From the NCBI GenBank assembly GCA_010094045.1, contig ML986747.1, positions 1 to 64,000 on the forward strand: DNA of 64,000 nt. The letters are read 5' to 3'. The translations under genes were made by a program, and so were the position numbers. Position 1 is the first letter of the stretch. Each line of letters begins with the position of its first letter. Of this stretch, positions 59,208 to 64,000 are shown piece by piece. Source of the DNA: Lojkania enalia (taxonomy: Eukaryota; Ascomycota; Dothideomycetes; Pleosporales). The notes under the pieces are model-generated. The model had not been told where the DNA came from and searched no databases. It saw only the letters and a program-made list of their open reading frames with translations.

Positions 59208-59409
59208 TGAGAAGGTCTGAGGATATAATAGGATCAGATACAATGAGAATCCATTATTATTAAAGCTAGAGAAAGAGAAGAGAAGGTATACGGTGGTAAG
59301 ATACATATTATTCGCTTGCTTTAGTCCAGGTAGGTGCAGGGTCGTATAAGGGCAACTGCTATTATAGCATCGCAGGAACGGGACCAAGCTATAGGCCAGG
59401 ACCTTCACA
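59208..59409 (-). repeat. Gyp4 3' LTR
   Basis: On the coding strand the 202-bp segment begins TGTGAAGG and ends CCTTCTCA, so the tips are near-perfect inverted repeats. A polypurine tract lies directly before it. TTATA (59203-59207) is the expected target copy; the partner LTR is outside the window. Confidence 0.8.
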
Positions 59410-59438
59410 ATATTCCCCTCCTCCTCCTCCTCTTCCTC
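59410..59438 (-). promoter_or_regulatory. Gyp4 polypurine tract
   Basis: The coding strand holds a run of GAGGAAGAGGAGGAGGAGG type ending GGGGAATAT at the LTR. It also codes for the Lys/Arg/Glu-rich end of the polyprotein. Confidence 0.8.
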
Positions 59439-59770
59439 TGGTGCTGAGTCGTACGGACAAGTAGTTCTTCAGCAAAGTTCCGCCCCGTATCCCGTTCGAA
59501 TTCTCCTAGAGCGATTGTATCTTCACAGTCGCTCTAGTCGTTCTATAAGGGTGTAGCATAACCAGTCCACTTACAAAGGAACTGCCGTTTTAGGCCGCCT
59601 CCCCTCTTACTAATCACTCGTACGTCTTGGATTTTCTCAAGCTCCTATTCATCTTCGTTTCCAACGCTAATTGGCGCTGGTTAATAGTCGTCCTGTATTT
59701 AACTTAGTAACGGGTCTTGAGCGACAGGGCGAAGTAGCGTTATATAGAAGACGTTATAAATTCCTAATAG
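59439..59770 (-). pseudogene. Gyp4 chromodomain, well preserved
   Basis: Right to left: the integrase tail VFYITLLRPVAxDPLL at about 59750-59700, a linker with PAPISVGNEDE, then the chromodomain at about 59650-59470 (ELEKIQDVRVISKRGGG, FLCKWTGYATPL, CEDTIALGEFERDTG) and a basic end. The Trp in CKWTGY survives; other Trp/Gln positions are TAG. Chromodomains of this class bind methylated histone tails and may steer insertion to heterochromatin, which would fit its place in a dense nest of repeats. Confidence 0.82.
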
Positions 59771-61220
59771 GGTGTCTAGTCGGTATATATTTCGTCCAAC
59801 AGTCTTAATAACCGTATATTGTTGATAGAGCTTATAGAGCTTCTTTTTCCTTGTAGGGTCCATCTTAATATTACGCATGTCAAGCTAAACTTTGTCCCCC
59901 AATTAGTATTATAGTATAGGATCCCTCGTACGATTATAAATTTCTTGCTGCTACTGTTATACGTAGGCTATTATTACTTGCGCGAATTTGACATAGTCTT
60001 TTAGTTTACTAACAATCTATTTTACTGCGTGAACAGGGTCTTTAGGCTACTCTATTAGTAGCTCCTCTTCTAGTTGTACAGACTCTCCCAAGTTCAGGTA
60101 ATAGCTATAAATAAGAAAGAATAGGCTAACTCCTGTAGAGGAAGTATCCCTAGTACTAACAGCAATCTAAACTAGTAGTAGCTATAGATCCTAGTCATTC
60201 TAGTAGTAGTTATAATAGTAGCGGAGAAGCTCTTTAAGTAGCTGGTTTATGCGCTCTATACTTCCGTCAGTCTCTAGATAGTATACTGTCGATAGCCTTT
60301 ACTTAATCTCAAGAATTTGGTAGACGCATGCCTATACGCCTTATATAAACTACTCTCCTCTATTAGAGACTATTACTTATAGAAGCCTATAATATACTAC
60401 AAAATACTCGATAAACTTATTAGCTAATATTTAGCTCTTAAGGTCTGGGATGGTAATAAAGAGTACTCCTTTACTTAAACGGTCCGTAATAATAAGAATA
60501 TACTTATTACTACGTGCGGTTCTCGGTAAGTTAATAATATAGTCTATTAAAATTTCTGACTATACCCTCTTAGGGATTAGAAGAGGATATAGTAGGCCTT
60601 TTTTTCTAGAACGCTAAACTATATTCCTACTATAAGAGTAGTAATTTTATATAAAGCATTTAATGTCCGCCGCTATTCTAGGCTAAAAGTAGCACCGTAA
60701 TATCAACCCGATCGTAATATTCTTGCTAGAGTAGCTAGCTAAGTAAGAGTTGTAAGTCTCTTAGATTAGCTTCGTACGAAGTAACTCGCTCTTAGGAACC
60801 TAAGCGCGTTCTCTCCACATTAATCTATCTCCCAGGACTAAGAGGTTAGATAGGCTAATCCTAAGGTGACGGAGGGTTTCTAGAAGTATTCTCTCCCCTA
60901 CTTTAGTAGTATAGAGAAGTACAGTATACGTCTTGTCTTTTTCTTGGGCATCTTACTATAAGGTCTCTATTAGTATTCGCTGCTCCTCGTACGATATCTC
61001 AGTTATAGACTCCCCTCTATCTATAGATTCCTCCCCTAATACAGAGTCTTCCGGGGCAACTACCTCTACCTAATTATTAGGAGTATCTTTAGTACGCTGG
61101 TTTCTAGTTCGTATAGAAGCTGTATAAACTCTATCCTTAAAATCGGACGGTCTAAAGAGTTGGCTAATCCTTCCCTAGATCTGCTTATTATTAGCTTCTT
61201 TTAAGAGATCCTGATCGCGA
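59771..61220 (-). pseudogene. Gyp4 integrase
   Basis: Reading leftward from the zinc-binding region (LxHLRIS..., PKSELLRTKLIxETYNS at about 60850-60750), the core has IDYIINLPRTARSNKYILIITDRLSK at about 60560-60480 with the first Asp, VSNRGEQFI at about 60375 where the second Asp is Asn, and TVYYLETDGSIERINQ at about 60292-60238 with the catalytic Glu. The GPY-like tail is at about 59940-59800. Stops are fewer than in the other elements but present. Confidence 0.85.
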
Positions 61221-62640
61221 CGCGAGAGAGTATTAGCTAGGATATTAAGCTTGCCCGGCTTATATTTAAACTAGAAGTTAAACTGGGTAAGGAATACCGC
61301 CTACCTCGCCTAGCGCTTAAAGAGTCTCTATACCTTAGTAAAGTATTTTAGGTTATAGTAATCCGTACGAACTATAAAGTACGTAAGTAGTTTTAAGGAC
61401 TTCTCCTATTCCTCAAGGCATCGTATAACTACTAGTAATTTCTTATTATAGATTGGGTAGTTATACTCTACAGGAAGTATTTACTTTAACATAAAAGCAA
61501 TAGGTTATAGAACTCCTTTATTATCGTATTACAGAAACGTGCCTCTAATATACCAGCTAGAGGTATTATACTCTAGAATCGTTTCCCTTTCGGGGTTATA
61601 CTGGGCTAACACTAGTACTCGTACGAAGCATCGCTTTAGGTGATTAAAGGTAGTAAGTACCTAATTATCGAGTTGAAACTATTTCTTCTCTTATTCCCTT
61701 CGGGTAAGAGCTGTTAGTAGAGCAACTACTTCAGAAAATTCTTTAATAAACTAGTGGTAGAAGTTTATAAAGCCTAAAAAGCTCTATATACCACGAACTA
61801 ATATAGATACTTCTTAGTCTTAGATTACCTTAACTTTCTATAGGTCTATTTAGATACTCTTTTCCGCATTAATAATAAAGCCGAGATATTTCGTCGTACG
61901 GACCTTAAATTTGTACTTATTAATATTGAGTTAGAGGCCAGCATCTATCAGCTTTTAAAGGATTACTTTAACGTGGCGTTGATAGTCTTATAGGGAGCCG
62001 TCCGTGTATATAAGAATATTATCTAAGTATACTAAGATAAAGTCGCCTAAATGCTCCTAGATTATATAATTAATATACTATTAGAAGGTACTTAGAGTAT
62101 TTATAAGACTAAAGGGTGTAACTAGCTATTTATATAAACCGTAACGGGTTATAAATACTATCTTCTACTTATCTTCTTCTTTAATTCGGATCTTATTAAA
62201 TATAGTAATAATATTAAGTTTTATAAACTACTTAGCTCGACTAATTTAATTCAGCGTTTCCCGGATTAGAGGTAGAGGGTAGTAGTCTTTCTATATAATA
62301 GCGTTTAGGGCGTGGTAGTTAATATAGAAGCGGAAGCTACCCCCTAGTTTTCGTATAAACAGGACCGGTACTATAGTTAGAGAGTTGCTAACCCGAATAA
62401 ATCCTTTATTAAGGAGCTCTATTAGGGTCTTCCGAAGGATAAGAAGCATCTCCCGTAACATTCTATATAAAGGACCTGAGGGGATCCTTAGAGGGCTTCT
62501 ATCTTTCCCTTCCAGCTTAATTATATAGTCTACTCCTAGTCTTAAAGGTGGTAGCTTATCAGCTTCCTATTAATTAAAGGTATGGAGCTACTGCATATAT
62601 TCCTTAGGGAGTTTTATATAAGGGTCCGTCTTCGGCTTAT
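61221..62640 (-). pseudogene. Gyp4 RT and RNase H
   Basis: RT starts near 62640 with KLPKEYM. It goes on with GFIRVSNSLTIVPVLFIRK at about 62405-62350, FYINYHALN at about 62320 (VDYRALN expected), the KDYYPLPLI block at about 62300 and VYLDNILIY at about 62035-62010 (YLDD expected). RNase H follows at about 61600-61270 with YNTSSWYIRG, FMLKxILPVEYNYPIYNKELL and a TDYYNLKYFT block. The Asp-to-Asn changes fit G-to-A RIP on the coding strand. Confidence 0.85.
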
Positions 62641-63330
62641 TTTCTAGAGCCTTCTAAATATCAGCTATACTAACGGTAAAAATGTGGGGTAACTTAGTAA
62701 GGGAATCTTACGGGCGTCTCCTATAGCGTTTCGCCATAGTAGAGAAAGTATATACTAAGACTTAGGTAATATTAGCTGTGCGTTGCTACTTCTAAAGCTC
62801 CTAGTTTCGTACAATTACCCCCGTTCTATAAATATATAGGATTTCCGTTTTTGGGTTAATAATTGCGTCCTTACTTTACCTCTATAGGCGTTCTAAGATT
62901 ATACTATAATCTTCTTCTATCTTTAGAACTATGTAAATAAATACCCGACCTAGACCTACCTAACTCCTACCTACATCTAGTAAGTTAATAATAGCTACCT
63001 CTTTAATAATTCTAGCCGAGAAGTCGTTAAATAATAAGGCTGTTAATAGCGTTAGAAGGCGGAGGTATTCTAGTCCAGCCTTTTATATAATCCTTTTCTT
63101 AACTATTATATATAAGTTACAGCTATTATCTATTAAGGTAAGAAGGTTAAAAGTATTATTAAGTAGTGCGGGGGCTGTAAATAGAGTACTAGTCATCTAA
63201 AATCGATCAAATTTATCTAGTACTTACTTATTCGCCTACTCTTTTTATAGCTCTAAGTACCGACTTCCGTTTAAAACAATACTTTTCCTGTTCTATCAGC
63301 TTAGGCTATATCTCTGCATTCCTTATTATA
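62641..63330 (-). pseudogene. Gyp4 protease and flanks
   Basis: At about 63160-63110 the frame reads NLLTLIDNSCNLYIIVKK, a retroviral-type aspartic protease whose D-S-G active site reads D-N-S, again explained by G-to-A changes. GLEYLRLLTLLTALLFNDFSARII and VFIYIVLKIEEDYSIIL follow, as in gypsy proteases, to about 62870. The rest links to RT. Confidence 0.75.
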
Positions 63331-64000
63331 CTAAACAGGCTCTAGCGGTATCGTATAAGCCTAATTAAACCGTATACTACTCCTGGGCGGAGTATAGTAG
63401 CAGCTTTAAGTAAAGTAACCCCTATTTCCGCAGGTAAAATAGGTATTCTATTATTTCTAAGCCTTCAGCTCTTTCTCGGTAATATTCTTTATCTTCTCCG
63501 GTAGCTGAGGCCTTATATCTAGGCGCCGTACGAGTCCGCGATTAGCTGTTAGCGTCTAGTCTATAGTATTGTTGATAGCAGCTAATAGTTGTGGTTGCGG
63601 GAGTGGCGTAAGTGGCTGTCCCTAGCTTTCCCTTATCTAACTAGTCTTCCCCCTACCGAAGGACTATATGAAAGCGCCATCGAGTTTAGCTGCTTTAAGA
63701 CGGTTATTAAGAATATAAAGTTTCCGTACGAAGGTCGTGTACAATGTAAGGTCTTCCTCGCTAACGCCGCTAATTATCAATTAGCGGAGCTCGGGACAAA
63801 TCTTCCCTTCTAAATCTTGTATCTTAACTTGGTCTGGGTGAGAGTCGTACGATGCTTCTATGGAGAGACGATCGTATTCGACTAGGAACTCAACAAAGGT
63901 CTTATTACCTTGTCTTAGGGTTTTAAACTCGATCCCGGCTTGTTTCTAATAGTGGGGGTTATTATATCGTATATCTATGATTATCTAGAATTTGTTGTAG
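63331..64000 (-). pseudogene. Gyp4 gag, partial
   Basis: The frame enters from the window end: AGIEFKTLRQGNKTFVEFLVEYDRLS at about 63940-63860, HPDQVKIQDLEGKICPELR at about 63840-63780, and EEDLTLYTTFVRKLYILNNRL at about 63750-63680. A zinc knuckle sits at 63441-63400, pattern C-x2-C-x4-H-x4-C, reading Tyr, Cys, Tyr, Cys. The stop-free plus-strand run at 63589-63813 is merely opposite to this gag. The N-terminus and 5' LTR are beyond 64000. Confidence 0.8.

Larger units (their letters stand above)
54592..64000 (+). mobile_element. Gyp1-b: second Gyp1 copy, interrupted, 3' end outside window
   Basis: A 5' LTR, leader and gag start match Gyp1-a (1541-2375). Fot-5 splits the leader/gag at 55209, and Gyp1-c, a reverse copy of the same family, cuts it at 57691. 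Everything from 57692 to the window end belongs to Gyp1-c and Gyp4, so the rest of Gyp1-b must lie further right. Confidence 0.85.
57692..64000 (-). mobile_element. Gyp1-c: third Gyp1 copy, minus strand, nested in Gyp1-b
   Basis: From its 3' LTR at the left it runs right through the polypurine tract and 3' region to the chromodomain end at about 59207, where Gyp4 entered. The remainder lies beyond the window. It matches the 3' part of Gyp1-a (about 14490-16007) in reverse. Confidence 0.88.
59208..64000 (-). mobile_element. Gyp4: Ty3/gypsy chromovirus, minus strand, weakly RIP-mutated, 5' end outside window
   Basis: A 3' LTR, polypurine tract, chromodomain, integrase, RNase H, RT, protease and gag follow in order from left to right. 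The element is nested in the Gyp1-c chromodomain. CA and TG are clearly more frequent than in the other elements (for example six in 59401-59460 against none in 2881-2940), and two zinc ligands of the gag knuckle survive. It is probably the most recent insertion here. Confidence 0.9.

Noticed and set aside
59139..59408. Stop-free minus-strand run of 89 codons
   Set aside because: It starts at a GTG formed by the tip of the Gyp4 LTR, reads through that LTR and then into the Gyp1-c chromodomain end. It is a fusion across an insertion border, not a gene.
63589..63813. Stop-free plus-strand run of 74 codons
   Set aside because: It starts at GTG and lies opposite the Gyp4 gag frame, which shows clear family signatures on the minus strand.
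1..64000. Host genes, effector genes, secondary-metabolite genes or tRNAs between the elements
   Set aside because: I looked for non-repeat frames and RNA genes in the gaps between elements and found none; all borders are element to element or unidentified degenerate sequence.

Overview
The window is a block of nested transposable elements from a filamentous ascomycete (Pezizomycotina) that uses repeat-induced point mutation (RIP). CpA and TpG are nearly absent over long stretches (none in 2881-2940), TpA is in excess and CpG survives. Nearly every reading frame is broken by TAA or TAG where a Gln or Trp codon would be expected. I see no intact gene, host gene, tRNA, rRNA or CRISPR array. I cannot name the species.

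Left part. 1-16007 is Gyp1-a, a Ty3/gypsy chromovirus whose 5' end lies outside the window. It carries a Fot/pogo DNA transposon (1-1540), a solo LTR of its own family (4184-4462) and a complete Ty1/copia element, Cop1 (6275-11554). A 10-N gap at 13476-13485 separates two near-identical 2090-bp blocks, most likely unmerged contig ends. 16013-16116 is a scrap of a second Fot-like transposase. 16117-21269 is a chimeric copia (Cop2) with a different LTR at each end. 21270-25329 is the 3' part of a third copia (Cop3).

Middle part. 25330-54591 is an unidentified degenerate sequence (H) split by Gyp2 (26992-53232, target duplication CTAGA). Gyp2 is split by the minus-strand copia Cop4 (28195-43860, GTAAT). 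Cop4 is split by the minus-strand gypsy Gyp3 (33301-40776, ATATT) and by Fot-2. Gyp2 also holds Fot-3 and Fot-4. All these junctions have matching target duplications, so the order of insertion is readable.

Right part. 54592-64000 is Gyp1-b, entered by Fot-5 and then by another Gyp1 copy in reverse (Gyp1-c, from 57692). Gyp1-c is itself entered by a fourth gypsy, Gyp4 (from 59208, minus strand). Gyp4 runs off the window end and is much less mutated, so it is probably the youngest insertion.

Points of most interest: antisense coiled-coil reading frames between pol and the 3' LTR of Gyp3 and Gyp2; a shared 13-nt primer-binding site in two copia families that looks like the complement of a tRNA-Ile(UAU) anticodon arm; the Cop1/Cop2 chimera; and the assembly duplication.
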